Below, one piece after another: positions 13,583-20,164 of a stretch of 20,164 bases of DNA. Below the pieces are notes generated by a model that saw only the letters and a program-made list of their open reading frames with translations, did no database searches and was not told where the DNA came from. The stretch is from NCBI GenBank assembly GCA_023392995.1, contig JAEWMZ010000314.1, positions 1 to 20,164 on the forward strand. The letters are read 5' to 3'. The DNA comes from Bacillota bacterium (lineage in GTDB: Bacteria; Bacillota; Clostridia; Lachnospirales; Lachnospiraceae). The stretch's first letter is position 1. Every line of letters starts with the position of its first letter. Made by a program: the position numbers and the translations under genes.

Positions 13583-14044
13583 TTACTTCGTGTTAAATAA
13601 TTTCTGTTCGGCATGTCTGCGTTTTGTCAGTCCTGAGATAACCACCAGCTTTCCGTTGCCATCCACATCACCTTTATTCCATTTTAAGAATTCCGTGGAA
13701 GCTCCTTCATAATCCTTTTGGTTCAACTTTTTCAAAAGAGTGGATTTTTTTAGATTTCCCGGTCCAACATTAAAGCAAAAGGAAACCAATGCATCGAATT
13801 GATTCTGCGTAACCTTAACCTGTACATACTGATTTACAAATGCTTCAAATTTTCTAAGGTCTGTATTTAATATCTTAATCGCATGGGAGTACGTGATCTT
13901 CATTCCTTCCTTTACCTTTTTCCCTTGCACTGTGCCGGTGTGTCCTATTCCAATTGTCCACACTCCGGCAGGGCATTTGTAAGCCTCTAATCGACAGCCT
14001 TCATACTTTTCTATTAGCTGTATTCCTTTGGTTCCTGTTTTCAT
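13583..14044 (-). CDS. Endolysin, glycoside hydrolase family 24 lysozyme
   Basis: 153 residues. The N-terminus matches phage lysozymes: IEKYEGCRLEAYKCPAG then TIGIGHTG. The catalytic pattern is E15, position 24 and T30, with the spacing of T4 lysozyme (E11, D20, T26); here position 24 is Cys, a substitution found in many lambdoid-type members. Further family marks are NQFDALVSFCFNVG and GLTKRRHAEQKLF near the end. It cuts the MurNAc-GlcNAc bond. There is no signal peptide or anchor, so it needs a holin. AAGGAGG lies seven bases before the ATG. It points towards the repressor operon (convergent) and is separated from the tail genes. Confidence 0.92.
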   Translation of the reverse strand: MKTGTKGIQLIEKYEGCRLEAYKCPAGVWTIGIGHTGTVQGKKVKEGMKITYSHAIKILNTDLRKFEAFVNQYVQVKVTQNQFDALVSFCFNVGPGNLKKSTLLKKLNQKDYEGASTEFLKWNKGDVDGNGKLVVISGLTKRRHAEQKLFNTK

Positions 14045-14064
14045 AGTGCATCCTCCTTGTTATT

Positions 14065-14172
14065 TCATCCCTTCTGTAACCTATCGCTCCTTACTCTGAG
14101 TAAATTCACCCCTGCAGATCCAAGTTTAGAAGCAATCAGTACAGATACTATTAATATATTCAGCTGCGTCAT
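14065..14172 (-). CDS. Possible 35-residue membrane peptide upstream of endolysin
   Basis: The frame reads MTQLNILIVSVLIASKLGSA and ends in a basic tail (RVRSDRLQKG). It has one plausible membrane helix and lies 20 bases before the endolysin, where a holin gene would be expected. No good ribosome site precedes the ATG, and holins are usually longer. It may be a truncated holin, a very small one, or chance. Confidence 0.35.
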   Translation of the reverse strand: MTQLNILIVSVLIASKLGSAGVNLLRVRSDRLQKG

Positions 14173-14327
14173 AATTGCTTGATTTTTGTCAGTTCTTGTA
14201 GCCTTTTTCGTTTATCTATACACGAATCTACATTTCTCTGTCTTATTTGATAATATTAGACACGATAATCCATATAAAATCATATAATAAAGTGTAAATT
14301 AATTTATTTTTGTAAAGGAGAATGCTT

Positions 14328-14429
14328 ATGTGTGGTTTCTGTGGACGTTCCTGTCGTTGTGGCAGATGTGGCTGCCATCGTAGCAGATGCTGCTGCCGTC
14401 GCAGGCGCAGATGTGGTATCTGTTGGTAA
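14328..14429 (+). CDS. 33-residue Cys/Arg-rich peptide
   Basis: The peptide has 11 Cys and 10 Arg among 33 residues (MCGFCGRSCRCGRCGCHRSR, then CCC, five Arg, and CGICW). The ATG follows AAAGGAG by seven bases, and a perfect 11-bp hairpin sits 17 bases after the stop, so the unit looks like a real gene. No family is recognised. The Cys spacing (C-x2-C, C-x-C-x2-C-x-C) suggests metal binding or disulphides. The GC content is far above the flanking AT-rich DNA. It could be a small metal-binding protein, an RNA-binding micropeptide or a toxin-like peptide; none can be chosen from sequence. Confidence 0.6.
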   Translation: MCGFCGRSCRCGRCGCHRSRCCCRRRRRCGICW

Positions 14430-14445
14430 AGAATATTAAATAGAT

Positions 14446-14490
14446 AGAGCAGGAGATATTCTTCTATGATTGAAGGATGTCTCCTGCTCT
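14446..14490 (+). terminator. Hairpin behind the Cys/Arg peptide gene
   Basis: Arms 14446-14456 and 14480-14490 pair perfectly over 11 bp (AGAGCAGGAGA / TCTCCTGCTCT), with a smaller CTTC/GAAG stem in the loop. Only a weak T-run follows (TTATA). Confidence 0.7.
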
Positions 14491-14774
14491 TATACATAAT
14501 AGAAAGTCAATTCAATTACGATAGAATGAACTCTCCTATTTCATGGTAATACAGCATTTTATGAGTATTAACTTATGTACACATAAATTCAGTATGGCAT
14601 GCTCCCTCTTTTTATTCATTATGTTCAAATTAAGTATTATGGCCTGTATCTCAGCTTTGCGCTATATCAATCGAGCATAAGGGTTCGTAAGATCAATCAT
14701 TACATAGTCAAAAATGATACTAGTAGTATAAATTCTTGTTTTATATAATATCAGACTATGGTAAAATAATGTAA
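14491..14774. other. Intergenic stretch without a gene
   Basis: About 285 bases of AT-rich sequence between the Cys/Arg peptide unit and the coiled-coil gene. There are several TATA-like stretches near 14740, one of which may serve the downstream gene, but no convincing -35/-10 pair, tRNA or repeat was seen. Confidence 0.45.
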
Positions 14775-14789
14775 ATGGAGGTAGGTATC

Positions 14790-14984
14790 ATGAATAATGA
14801 TGAATTAATATTAAATATGTTAACCGAAATTAAACAGAACATAACCAATCTCGAAGACAGAATATCTAATCTCGAAAACGATGTAAAGGATAATAAAAGA
14901 GAAGTTAAGAAAGTCCAAAAAAACAACGAATTAATTTTAGACGAAGTTAAACGAGCACATCAAATATTTGGTTATTGGCGCTAG
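14790..14984 (+). CDS. Small coiled-coil protein
   Basis: 64 residues, almost all one helix with heptad Leu/Ile spacing (LTEIKQNITNLEDRISNLENDV), ending with ELILDEVKRAHQIFGYWR. Short coiled-coil proteins of this layout, with an 'LILDEV-R-H' end, are common in Lachnospiraceae; no function is known to me. The ATG at 14790 has GGAGG eight bases upstream; the in-frame ATG at 14775 overlaps that site. Its stop codon lies inside a terminator hairpin. Confidence 0.7.
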   Translation: MNNDELILNMLTEIKQNITNLEDRISNLENDVKDNKREVKKVQKNNELILDEVKRAHQIFGYWR

Positions 14985-14996
14985 TCGCCTCTTTTT
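14977..14996 (+). terminator. Terminator of the small coiled-coil gene
   Basis: GGCG (14977-14980) and CGCC (14986-14989) form a short stem whose loop contains the stop codon TAG; TCTTTTT follows. Confidence 0.7.
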
Positions 14997-15022
14997 ACTT
15001 GTCCACTATAAATCAAGGCAAG

Positions 15023-15068
15023 AAAAAAGCACCGACCCAACAGCTCCTACGTCTGTCAAACCGATACT
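15023..15068 (-). terminator. Terminator of tRNA-Lys
   Basis: Minus strand arms 15068-15053 and 15043-15028 pair over 16 positions, seven of them G-U, followed by TTTTTT (15028-15023). It lies eight bases after the tRNA 3' end. Confidence 0.7.
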
Positions 15069-15075
15069 TTGCAAG

Positions 15076-15148
15076 TGCGCCTCCAGGGGCTCGAACCCTG
15101 GACACCCTGATTAAGAGTCAGGTGCTCTACCAACTGAGCTAGAAGCGC
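15076..15148 (-). tRNA. tRNA-Lys (anticodon CTT)
   Basis: A full 73-base cloverleaf. Acceptor stem GCGCTTC/GAGGCGC with discriminator A; D arm GCTC/GAGC; anticodon stem CCTGA/TCAGG with loop CTCTTAA (anticodon CTT, Lys AAG codons); five-base variable loop; T arm CAGGG-TTCGAGC-CCCTG. The CCA end is not encoded. It has its own promoter and terminator. Confidence 0.97.
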
Positions 15149-15197
15149 ATATTCTTGTTTGTTTTGCGTTTTTTTTTATTTCCTGAACGCAAAAATT

Positions 15198-15226
15198 ATT
15201 ATATACAATCTAGAAACAAATTGCAA
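15198..15226 (-). promoter_or_regulatory. Promoter of tRNA-Lys
   Basis: Minus strand TTGCAA (15226-15221), 17-base spacer, TATAAT (15203-15198), about 50 bases before the tRNA 5' end. Confidence 0.85.
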
Positions 15227-15276
15227 GCATTTTTTTTATTTTTTTTAAAATTATACACATTTTATACTTTAGCTAT

Positions 15277-15304
15277 GAAAAAGCCCTATAAACAGGGCTT
15301 TTTC
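15277..15304. terminator. Bidirectional terminator behind trxA
   Basis: Perfect 11-bp stem, GAAAAAGCCCT (15277-15287) / AGGGCTTTTTC (15294-15304), with A- and T-tracts on both sides. It serves trxA on the minus strand. Confidence 0.9.
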
Positions 15305-15344
15305 ACCTATGCCGATACAAAGAATTACTTTTTTCTCCAGCAAG

Positions 15345-15662
15345 TTATTTATGTGCTTCTAATTTATCCAGTATTGATTTCTTTGGAACAGCACCCACAA
15401 CTGTTTCTACCGCAGCTCCATTCTTAAATACGATTAAGGTAGGAATTGACATAACACGGTAATTCTGAGCTGTTTCTGGATTATCATCCACATTTATTTT
15501 ACCAATTTTGAATACTCCTTCATATTCCTCTGCTAATTCTGATACAATAGGAGCAACCATTTTACAAGGACCGCACCAGTCAGCATAAAAATCTACTAAC
15601 ACAGGAATATTCGACTCTAATACTTCCTTTTGAAAATTTGCATCTGTAAATTGAAGAGCCAT
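15345..15662 (-). CDS. trxA: Thioredoxin
   Basis: 105 residues, the normal length. The redox site is W29-C-G-P-C33 (FYADWCGPCKMVAP), and the cis-proline loop MSIPTLIVFKNG is present near residue 73. It reduces protein disulphides in the cytoplasm (ribonucleotide reductase, peroxiredoxins), itself recycled by thioredoxin reductase, which is not in this window. GGAGG stands seven bases before the ATG. A perfect GTATCT-TTCG-AGATAC hairpin (15734-15749) lies about 75 bases upstream. The gene is followed by a strong terminator and appears to be transcribed alone. Confidence 0.97.
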   Translation of the reverse strand: MALQFTDANFQKEVLESNIPVLVDFYADWCGPCKMVAPIVSELAEEYEGVFKIGKINVDDNPETAQNYRVMSIPTLIVFKNGAAVETVVGAVPKKSILDKLEAHK

Positions 15663-15808
15663 CTGTTTTCCTCCATTCTAAGCTGGGCTCAATTATATTA
15701 CCTTTGATAACCCATTTTATCCGATTGTTTATAGTATCTCGAAAGATACCACTTTTATGTGTGTTACAAGGAAATATTACAACAGAAGGCCGTTTATTAC
15801 AAGAAGTT

Positions 15809-15952
15809 TTACTTCTTTCTCTTCTTTTTCACAGATTTGCTAAGTATACCATCCACTTCATCCCAGGATGCTTTCAGCCGCATAAACTTACGATCCAGGT
15901 CGCGGTTTGCACCAGTTGCCTTAGCTACTTTGCTTTTCCAACTACTTTTCAT
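15809..15952 (-). CDS. Small basic protein of 47 residues
   Basis: The sequence starts MKSSWKSKVAKATGANRDLD and ends in KKKRKK, with a helical middle (RKFMRLKASWDEVDGIL). AAGGTG lies about seven bases before the ATG. It follows trmB by 76 bases on the same strand and may share its transcript. It is rich in Lys, suggesting nucleic-acid or ribosome contact (inference). No family is recognised. Confidence 0.6.
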   Translation of the reverse strand: MKSSWKSKVAKATGANRDLDRKFMRLKASWDEVDGILSKSVKKKRKK

Positions 15953-16028
15953 GAATCTTCACCTTCCAGACCTTTTTATTATCATATGATTCAGGAAGGC
16001 TTTTCGTCCCACTCATTTCTCTTTTTAA

Positions 16029-16667
16029 CTAATTACGATACGCAATTAGCTTATGAATCGGGTTTCCAAGGGCCGAGAACCGCTCCTCATACTCCGTCAT
16101 TACATTCCCCTGCGCAAACTCACTATGATGCAAGTCAAAGGTCACATCCTTTAGCTCCCAGCCTGCCTCCTTCACTTCCTCCAAGGAAAATTCGAACAAA
16201 GGACGATTATCGGTCTTAAAAATAACCTCTCCCTCCTTCTTAAGGCACTTATCATAACGAGCCAAAAACTCTCTGGAGGTGAGACGTCTTCTTGCATGGC
16301 GATCCTTCGGCCATGGATCGGAAAAGTTGAGATAAATTCCGGAAAGCTCCTCCGGTGCAAAGATATCATTGATATACTCTGCATCAAAGCGTATAAAATA
16401 TAGATTCGGCAGCTCCACCTCATCCCGCTTTTCTAAGGCCCGTAAAAGCACACTGGAATATTTCTCGATGCCTATATAATTAATCTGAGGATTTCTTGCT
16501 GCCAGCTGCATGATGAACTTTCCCTTGCCCATTCCAATCTCTGCATGGATCGGATGATCATTTCCAAAGAGTGTGTTCCATTTCCCCTTTAATGTCTCTG
16601 GTTCTTGCACCACATACGCATGCGCCGCTACTACTTCTCTGGAACCCTTTATATTCCTTAATCTCAT
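16029..16667 (-). CDS. trmB: tRNA (guanine-N7-)-methyltransferase
   Basis: 212 residues, complete. It makes m7G46 in tRNA with S-adenosylmethionine. Family motifs are visible in order: the SAM-binding EIGMGKGKFIMQLA near residue 43, NYIGIEKYSSVLLRAL, the FSDPWPKDRHARRRLT signature near residue 115, the substrate loop FKTDNRPLFEFSL and the C-terminal TEYEERFSALGNPIHKL. GAGAGG stands five bases before the ATG. A strong promoter lies about 190 bases upstream, leaving a fairly long leader. Confidence 0.97.
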   Translation of the reverse strand: MRLRNIKGSREVVAAHAYVVQEPETLKGKWNTLFGNDHPIHAEIGMGKGKFIMQLAARNPQINYIGIEKYSSVLLRALEKRDEVELPNLYFIRFDAEYINDIFAPEELSGIYLNFSDPWPKDRHARRRLTSREFLARYDKCLKKEGEVIFKTDNRPLFEFSLEEVKEAGWELKDVTFDLHHSEFAQGNVMTEYEERFSALGNPIHKLIAYRN

Positions 16668-16683
16668 ATTTACCTCTCATTCC

Positions 16684-16698
16684 GCTGCTTATGGCAGC
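16684..16698. other. Small stem-loop in the trmB leader
   Basis: GCTGC and GCAGC around a five-base loop lie about 20 bases before the trmB start on the minus strand, close enough to affect its ribosome site. The rest of 16668-16854 shows no gene. Confidence 0.4.
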
Positions 16699-16854
16699 AC
16701 CAATCGAATCATCTAATTCTCTAACTATTCATCTTCCTTATCTGATTTTTAGACCTTCTACTTCTGATCCTTGGAAAGCCTTATTCAAGCTATCCCTGAC
16801 AGCTTGTACCAATTTCTTTTACAGCTCCCCTATTTGCCCTTTTGGCCTCTTCCT

Positions 16855-16883
16855 ATTATAAAGTCTCCCCTTGGTTTCGTCAA
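16855..16883 (-). promoter_or_regulatory. Promoter of trmB
   Basis: Minus strand TTGACG (16883-16878), 17-base spacer, TATAAT (16860-16855). It reads towards trmB; the region between shows no other gene. Confidence 0.82.
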
Positions 16884-17021
16884 TTCATCACAGACGCCTC
16901 ACGCATTTAAAAGTTTCATAAATAACCATGTACTGGGCTTCAATTCGATATCAACCTGCCAAAACGCTGATTTTGTCTAGGAAAGGCGAAAGAAAGCTTC
17001 ATATTTACTTCCATTTTTATG

Positions 17022-17072
17022 TTTACATCACCTACCACCTATAGTAAAATGGAACATGCGAACAAGCTGTTC
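17022..17072 (+). promoter_or_regulatory. Promoter of the carboxypeptidase gene with a palindrome at the start site
   Basis: TTTACA (17022-17027), 17-base spacer, TAAAAT (17045-17050). GAACA-AGC-TGTTC (17060-17072) is a perfect inverted repeat around the expected transcription start and may be an operator; its five-base centre rules out a standard LexA box. A leader of about 110 bases follows, with a CTGGC-AAT-GCCAG hairpin at 17127-17139. Confidence 0.7.
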
Positions 17073-17174
17073 TAGGGAAATATAGATTACTTTCCAGTGA
17101 GCTTTCCATTATGATGTAGGAACTGCCTGGCAATGCCAGCACTCATGTTTTATCTGTTTATTTAGGAGGATTAT

Positions 17175-18623
17175 ATGAAGCAGCGTATCTTTGCTTTTTT
17201 TATTATAGCTATAACTTTATTTAGTACCATATCACCGTCAGCAAATGCCCTTGCTGCACAAAAAAATAACTCATCCAAAGCTTCCAACACTACCTCTGCA
17301 TCCTGGCCTGACGGGCCTAATGTCTATGCAGAAGGGGCAATTGTCATGGAAGCCTCTACTGGGTTAGTCTTATATGAAAAAAATGCCCAGAAGGCATATT
17401 ATCCTGCGAGTATTACAAAGATTATGACCGCTCTTTTAGCAATCGAGAACTCTTCTATGGGAGAAATTGTGACCTTTTCCAAAAATGCGATTTATGATGT
17501 TGATTTAGACAGTAGCCGCATTGGAATTGATGTAGGTGAACAATTGACCATGCAGCAGTGCTTATACGCGATTCTTCTTGAATCTGCCAATGAAGTTACG
17601 TATGCTGTGGCAGAGCATGTGGCCGGATCCATTCCAGCCTTTGCAAAGATGATGAATGATCGTGCGAAGAGCCTTGGCTGTGTTAATACTAATTTTATGA
17701 ATCCCCATGGCCTACAGGATGAGAACCATTATACCACTCCTTATGATATGGCCTTAATCACAAGAGAAGCCATGAAAAATCCCACCTTCCGCAAGATTTT
17801 TAATACAAGGACTTATCAGATTCCACCAACCAATATTCAGTCTGAAACCCGTTATTTAAAAAATCATCATCGTTTTGTATTAGGGCAGGATTATCACTAT
17901 GATGATTGTAACGGCGGTAAAACCGGTTACACATCAGTTGCAAAGTATACCTTGGTTTCTGTTGCCAAGCGGGGAGATTTGGAGCTGATCTGTGTTGTTA
18001 TGCGTGATGACAGCAATGAACATCAATATACGGATACGAAGAAACTATTTGATTATGGTTTTGACAATTTCTCTATTTATCCGATTAATGATTTGGAATC
18101 CTCCGAGACGATTACCGAGTCTCCTATGTTTACGAAATATAATGCCTTATTAAGTGATGTACCTCCTATCTCCATCGATAAGAATGGGTATTTAATCCTC
18201 CCGAATTCGGCCTCCTTTCAAGATGCGAAGAAAGAGGTCACCTTTTACTCATCCACCGATGCTGCAAAGGAAACACCTTCTACAGGCCCTCAGCTCGGAA
18301 ACAAGGTGATCGGTAAAATCTCCTACACCTATAACGGAAAATATGTCGGTGGTGCTAATATTTTATATAAGAGCACCAATTCCTTAGTGCTGATTCAGGA
18401 CAAAGAAGAAAAACCCACAGTTGCCCCTTCCGTAACAAGTCCTTCCGATAAGTCAGGAAGGCCGCTTATTATTATCGTTGGCATAGCTGCAGGTTTATTG
18501 ATTTTAGCTGTTGTTTTATATTATATCTTCGTTGAACGCCCACGTCTTAGGAGAAGGAAAGCCTACTACCACAAACGCGCCAACAGAAAAGCTTACCGGG
18601 ATGATGACTATTTGGATTTATAA
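17175..18623 (+). CDS. D-alanyl-D-alanine carboxypeptidase (low-mass PBP, DacF/PBP5 type)
   Basis: 482 residues. A signal peptide spans about residues 1-28 (RIFAFFIIAITLF...ANALAA). The penicillin-binding motifs are S79-I-T-K82 (nucleophile Ser), S137-A-N139 and K249-T-G251. The catalytic domain runs to about residue 290; a beta-rich PBP5 C-terminal domain follows. A single membrane helix near residues 430-452 (PLIIIVGIAAGLLILAVVLY) and an Arg/Lys-rich cytoplasmic tail end the chain. Family members usually end in an amphipathic anchor; a true membrane span with a basic tail is the form common in clostridia. It trims the terminal D-Ala of peptidoglycan stem peptides outside the membrane. AGGAGG stands five bases before the ATG. 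Confidence 0.95.
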   Translation: MKQRIFAFFIIAITLFSTISPSANALAAQKNNSSKASNTTSASWPDGPNVYAEGAIVMEASTGLVLYEKNAQKAYYPASITKIMTALLAIENSSMGEIVTFSKNAIYDVDLDSSRIGIDVGEQLTMQQCLYAILLESANEVTYAVAEHVAGSIPAFAKMMNDRAKSLGCVNTNFMNPHGLQDENHYTTPYDMALITREAMKNPTFRKIFNTRTYQIPPTNIQSETRYLKNHHRFVLGQDYHYDDCNGGKTGYTSVAKYTLVSVAKRGDLELICVVMRDDSNEHQYTDTKKLFDYGFDNFSIYPINDLESSETITESPMFTKYNALLSDVPPISIDKNGYLILPNSASFQDAKKEVTFYSSTDAAKETPSTGPQLGNKVIGKISYTYNGKYVGGANILYKSTNSLVLIQDKEEKPTVAPSVTSPSDKSGRPLIIIVGIAAGLLILAVVLYYIFVERPRLRRRKAYYHKRANRKAYRDDDYLDL

Positions 18624-18628
18624 TGTAT

Positions 18629-19837
18629 CTATTGACCAAAGGAAGCGAATAGCTTAGCAATTTCATCTGCTGTTAATGCTTTATTTGGATCATCATAGAT
18701 CGGTAAAACCGTTGCGTCAGAAGCATCCTCATTTAGTGCCACTGCTGCCTCAAGCTCCAGATCCTCCAAGATCTGGTCTGCCTCTGAGGCATTTTCTTTT
18801 GTCTCATATGACATGGAGGAATCAAATTCATTCGTTAAGTCACTGTCCATTACCTCTATTCCCATCGTGGTATCCTCCAGAGAATTACTGTCTTGTAAAT
18901 AATTCTCCATAAAGGTATGCTTGAAAGGTGCCTCTTGTATTTCGTTGAACGAACTCTCCTCTACGCCCTCCAAAATTTCCTCCTGTGTTACCTCAAGTGC
19001 TTTTTGGCTTATACCCTCGAAGGTATCCTCATAGATACCAGCAAAGGTTTCTTCGAGTTTATCCTCAAAATCTTCCTCTTCTTTTGAAGCTTCCTCCTCC
19101 AGGCCAAACATACCGGAAGTTAACTGCTCATCACTTGCTACCGGCTCTTCCTGATAGTAATCATCAATAAAAACCCTTTGAGGTGCCGGAGCCTGGGTAA
19201 TTACTTTTTCAACGACTTCCAAGTGATCTTTAATCTCTACGAGTCTGTTTAATTGATCCTGAAACAGCTTCTGGTTGTTTTCCTCCAAAGACAAAAGCTT
19301 TTCAAACTGAAGACTTGATACATCCTGTTTTGGCTCCTCCTGGAGGCGCTCCATTATCTTGTTTACATTTTCCTTGCTATGGTTAATCTCAATATTAAGA
19401 GCCTTTTTCTGGCCCTCAAGCGCTTTTGTTTGAAGCTCTATTATCTTATTTAAGCTGGCAGCCTGATTTTTTTCCAAAGCCTCTAATCTTAATAAAACCT
19501 CTTCAAATTGCTTTAGCTGATATTCTGTATTTTTCTTAGTTGCCGTATAAGTAGCCTTTTGCATATTCAGCAGCTCAGTATAACACTCCTGCCATTTCTC
19601 TGATTCATGGCCTATAGCATGATCCAAATAAAATTTATCATCCATTCGATCCTGCTCAACATATTGACGAATTGCATCCATAAAAAAATACCCTATAATT
19701 AGAGCTAGTAATCCTAATCCTATTGGAAACAAAATACTCACGTGTACTAATTCTATACTGTAAATCTGAAGCAATAAAGTTGTAATAAAGCAACCGCCTA
19801 TAGCAATTATGTTCTTCTTTTTCTTTGTCTTCATCAC
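18629..19837 (-). CDS. Membrane-anchored coiled-coil protein with acidic C-terminus
   Basis: 402 residues, no named family recognised. After a Lys-rich start (KTKKKK), two membrane helices span residues ~9-54. From ~75 to 215 is a coiled coil (TEYQLKQFEEVLLRLEALEKNQ...). The rest is a long, very acidic, disordered-looking region of Glu/Asp-Ser-Phe repeats, closing with TADEIAKLFASFGQ. That last motif resembles the short N-terminal peptides of FliM/FliN (LSQDEIDALL) and similar tails on other Lachnospiraceae proteins, so it may be a docking peptide (inference). The start could be GTG 19837 or ATG 19834; GGGAG fits either. Its stop is five bases from the convergent carboxypeptidase stop, with no terminator between them. 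Confidence 0.75.
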   Translation of the reverse strand: MMKTKKKKNIIAIGGCFITTLLLQIYSIELVHVSILFPIGLGLLALIIGYFFMDAIRQYVEQDRMDDKFYLDHAIGHESEKWQECYTELLNMQKATYTATKKNTEYQLKQFEEVLLRLEALEKNQAASLNKIIELQTKALEGQKKALNIEINHSKENVNKIMERLQEEPKQDVSSLQFEKLLSLEENNQKLFQDQLNRLVEIKDHLEVVEKVITQAPAPQRVFIDDYYQEEPVASDEQLTSGMFGLEEEASKEEEDFEDKLEETFAGIYEDTFEGISQKALEVTQEEILEGVEESSFNEIQEAPFKHTFMENYLQDSNSLEDTTMGIEVMDSDLTNEFDSSMSYETKENASEADQILEDLELEAAVALNEDASDATVLPIYDDPNKALTADEIAKLFASFGQ

Positions 19838-19982
19838 CAGTGCTCTCCCATCCTATCAAGTGGCGTTTTATCTTAGCATGCAGTACATCAATGTATATAG
19901 ACATAATAATATAAGAGGCATATAGAAATCAATCTATAAATACAAATTATCACATAATATATCGAACGATAGGGAAATATGT

Positions 19983-20117
19983 AAAAAAACAGATATCTCA
20001 CTTAGGCGAATAAGCCCAGTTGATATCTGTAATCCTTGGAATAGATAGAAAGCTTTTTCTTACGCTCCACGCATTATGCTCTATTACATTATAGGCTAAT
20101 AATCATGCTCTATTATA
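19983..20117 (-). ncRNA. Candidate small RNA or attenuator leader
   Basis: On the minus strand an extended -10 TGG-TATAAT (20117-20112) and a second TATAAT (20093-20088) are followed by a hairpin with perfect 9-bp arms (20030-20022 / 19997-19989, ACAGATATC/GATATCTGT), an inner GGC/GCC stem and seven T. All three minus frames are closed from the window edge, so no gene is being terminated within this window. It could be a ~60-110 base RNA, or a leader attenuator for the coiled-coil gene 145 bases further on. An 11-bp direct repeat (ATGCTCTATTA at 20076 and 20105) overlaps the promoters. The -35 boxes are poor. Confidence 0.45.
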
Positions 20118-20164
20118 CCATGATATATTATTTTATTCCCTATATATTAGGTCCTATATTAGCT

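Noticed and set aside
14243..14497. Minus-strand frame of 84 codons opposite the Cys/Arg peptide
   Set aside because: Antisense to the better supported unit; its His/Gln/Arg-rich text is the complement of the Cys codons, and it has no ribosome site.
15076..15148. tRNA-Lys as the attachment site of the element
   Set aside because: No second copy of the tRNA 3' end and no integrase were seen in the window, and the tail island stops about 1 kb away; nothing supports it.
15704..16219. Plus-strand frame of 171 codons across the 47-residue gene and trmB
   Set aside because: Antisense to trmB, which is certain; low-complexity Ser/Pro/His text and no ribosome site.
17060..17072. GAACAAGCTGTTC as a second perfect LexA box
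   Set aside because: The half sites are separated by five bases instead of four, so it does not fit the LexA consensus; kept only as an unnamed palindrome.

Overview
The window reads as chromosome of a low-GC Firmicute, most likely a clostridium of the Lachnospiraceae type. That is inferred from AT-rich sequence, strong AGGAGG ribosome sites, a tRNA gene without an encoded CCA, and the style of trxA, trmB, the penicillin-binding protein and the terminators. About three quarters of it is a defective-prophage or tailocin-like island; the right quarter is ordinary housekeeping sequence.

Region 1 (1-9314, minus strand, reading right to left) is a compact contractile-tail cluster in the PBSX (xkd) order. 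It holds a tail-completion protein, sheath, tube, a tail assembly chaperone with a -1 frameshift signal, a very short tape measure, LysM baseplate protein, XkdQ hub, XkdR, XkdS, baseplate J (XkdT), XkdU, a small Trp-repeat protein, an Ig-like protein and the start of a fibre gene cut by the window edge. Many genes overlap by 1-11 bases. No capsid, portal, terminase, integrase or DNA replication gene is visible.

Region 2 (9315-12471) is regulatory. A lone capsid-scaffold-like gene (9557-10126), with its own terminator, is the only trace of a head module. Upstream of it lie two near-identical minus-strand promoter blocks, a pair of 36-bp repeats, a 25-bp tandem repeat and a large terminator-like hairpin. 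Further right are a sigma-like activator gene (11310-11747), about 590 bp of leader, and a strong minus-strand promoter carrying a perfect LexA-type box (12310-12321).

Region 3 (12472-14429) runs divergently: an XRE repressor and an ImmA/IrrE metalloprotease form an operon on the plus strand. Next come a GH24 endolysin and a tiny membrane peptide on the minus strand, and a 33-residue Cys/Arg-rich peptide gene on the plus strand.

Region 4 (14430-20164) holds a 64-residue coiled-coil protein, tRNA-Lys(CTT), trxA, an unlisted 47-residue basic protein, trmB, a D-Ala-D-Ala carboxypeptidase, a membrane coiled-coil protein, and a promoter-hairpin-T-tract element at the right edge that may be a small RNA or attenuator.

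How the parts may work together (inference): DNA damage would relieve LexA, and possibly trigger ImmA cleavage of the repressor. This would switch on the sigma-like activator, which would act on the duplicated promoters and the tail genes. The endolysin would release the particles. This would be an SOS-controlled phage-tail-like bacteriocin with an unusually short tail.
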